Shown: piece after piece, positions 63,016 through 63,572 of the stretch | Position numbering within the stretch: the first letter of the stretch is position 1 | How the letters are laid out: every line of letters begins with the position of its first letter | From: Sphingobacterium litopenaei | GTDB lineage: Bacteria; Bacteroidota; Bacteroidia; Sphingobacteriales; Sphingobacteriaceae | Direction of reading: 5' to 3' | DNA: 63,572 nucleotides | Assembly (NCBI RefSeq): GCF_014692495.1 | Contig: NZ_JACOIJ010000021.1 | Coordinates: 1-63,572 of the forward strand | Made by a program: the position numbers and the translations under genes | The notes under the pieces: model-generated | The model's input: only the letters and a program-made list of their open reading frames with translations | Database searches by the model: none | Told to the model about the DNA's origin: nothing

Positions 63016-63572
63016 GTTTATATGGTCCTTTTTATTAGGAGGTTTACTTGAAAAGAATGGATCATTAGCCCATTTCCAAAGATCAATTTTCACAATATAA
63101 TCAAGCAAATAAAGTTCACCAGATTCGATAAGTTCCATTCATATGTGGCCTTCTTTTGAATGTATTTAAATAGTATTATACCTATTAATGCAGTCTAAAT
63201 CTGGATATATACTGCATTTTCTGAGGTTTATACAAAACTGGTTTCTTTTAAACGCTTTTTTAGATGTTTGAAGAAAGTTTCAATCTCTCATCTTTCCTTA
63301 TATTAAGGTTGCTTTCCAGGTGTATCAAACTCTACGATCTGATCTTGAAACACTTCGCTGTCCTTGATTGCTTCACTTTTATATGTGCACACTACACACA
63401 GTATATTTCATATTGCTCTTATTTCGTGTGACAAAGAAGCTCTGGTTGCTGTCCTTTAGATTTGATTTTATATAAACAGATAACGATTTTGTCTTGGCAA
63501 CTAACTATCGGCAGTGGCTCATTATGTTGCTGTCAAGGTTTCTATACCTAGTTTTGGATCGAATCCACTGCC
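63016..63572 (-). pseudogene. Decayed IS4-family transposase
   Basis: On the minus strand, fragments in different frames read FFVTRNKSNMKYTV, KDSEVFQDQIVEFDTPGKQP, then YKER-stop-EIETFFKHLKKRL and SENAVYIQI-stop-TALIGIIL. These match the DDE core of IS4-like transposases (RWQIE...FFKxLKQ and NAVxIQIW). At least four stops and two frame changes are present, some replacing an expected Trp codon. It is inactive and continues past the window edge. Confidence 0.75.

Overview
The window comes from a low-GC Bacteroidota chromosome, most likely Sphingobacteriaceae (Sphingobacterium or Pedobacter type). Signs of this are SusC/SusD proteins, a TonB receptor with a carboxypeptidase-like N-terminal domain, an S46 dipeptidyl-peptidase, DUF4256 and 7TMR-DISM kinases. 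Promoters fit the Bacteroidota -33 TTTG / -7 TANNTTTG pattern, and classical Shine-Dalgarno sequences are scarce. No database was searched; family names come from reading motifs and architecture.

Layout, left to right. (1) 1-400: broken IS1182-type transposase start, then yceI and a metallo-beta-lactamase-fold hydrolase. (2) 2.3-11.7 kb: a compact sialoglycan operon (GntR regulator, nanA, nanM, nanT, two-domain O-acetylesterase nanS, GH20 hexosaminidase, nanH sialidase) with a readable operator/promoter. (3) 11.7-17.7 kb: speA, argS, a Gfo/Idh/MocA oxidoreductase and an HI0933-type flavoprotein. (4) 17.9-24.9 kb: a signalling island with a lone receiver, a GNAT-like protein, an E1/ThiF-like adenylating enzyme, a 7TM histidine kinase and a receiver-kinase hybrid, facing a receiver and a truncated chemoreceptor-like protein. 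This is the best candidate for an undescribed system. (5) 24.9-32.4 kb: DUF4256, DUF423, rhodanese-thioredoxin, DPP11-like peptidase, oxyR with its redox cysteines, a CBS-containing ClC channel and riboflavin synthase. (6) 32.4-33.3 kb: two tandem promoter-terminator units that look like small RNAs, then tRNA-Arg(CCG). (7) 33.3-36.3 kb: a lipoprotein and ZnuD-like TonB receptor under a three-copy, Zur-like operator. (8) 36.4-55.1 kb: housekeeping and transport genes, including a fluoride riboswitch before a CLC-F type transporter, a small ABC system, a UbiD decarboxylase, an atypical photolyase, sucA-sucB, a HEIGH-motif lipoprotein, a dihaem cytochrome and a desaturase. (9) 55.2-63.6 kb: an island whose genes look richer in GC than their neighbours, with a pseudoknot-like element, a TlpA-like protein, a SusC gene broken by an in-frame stop, SusD, a small DUF6520-like peptide gene and a decayed IS4-type transposase at the window edge.

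How the genes work together. The nan genes form one pathway: NanH releases sialic acid, NanS removes O-acetyl groups, GH20 trims hexosamines, NanM provides the anomer or epimer for uptake, NanT imports and NanA cleaves. ManNAc epimerase/kinase functions and an outer-membrane sialic acid receptor are absent and must lie elsewhere. The fluoride riboswitch and the Zur-like operator each point to the substrate of the gene they control.
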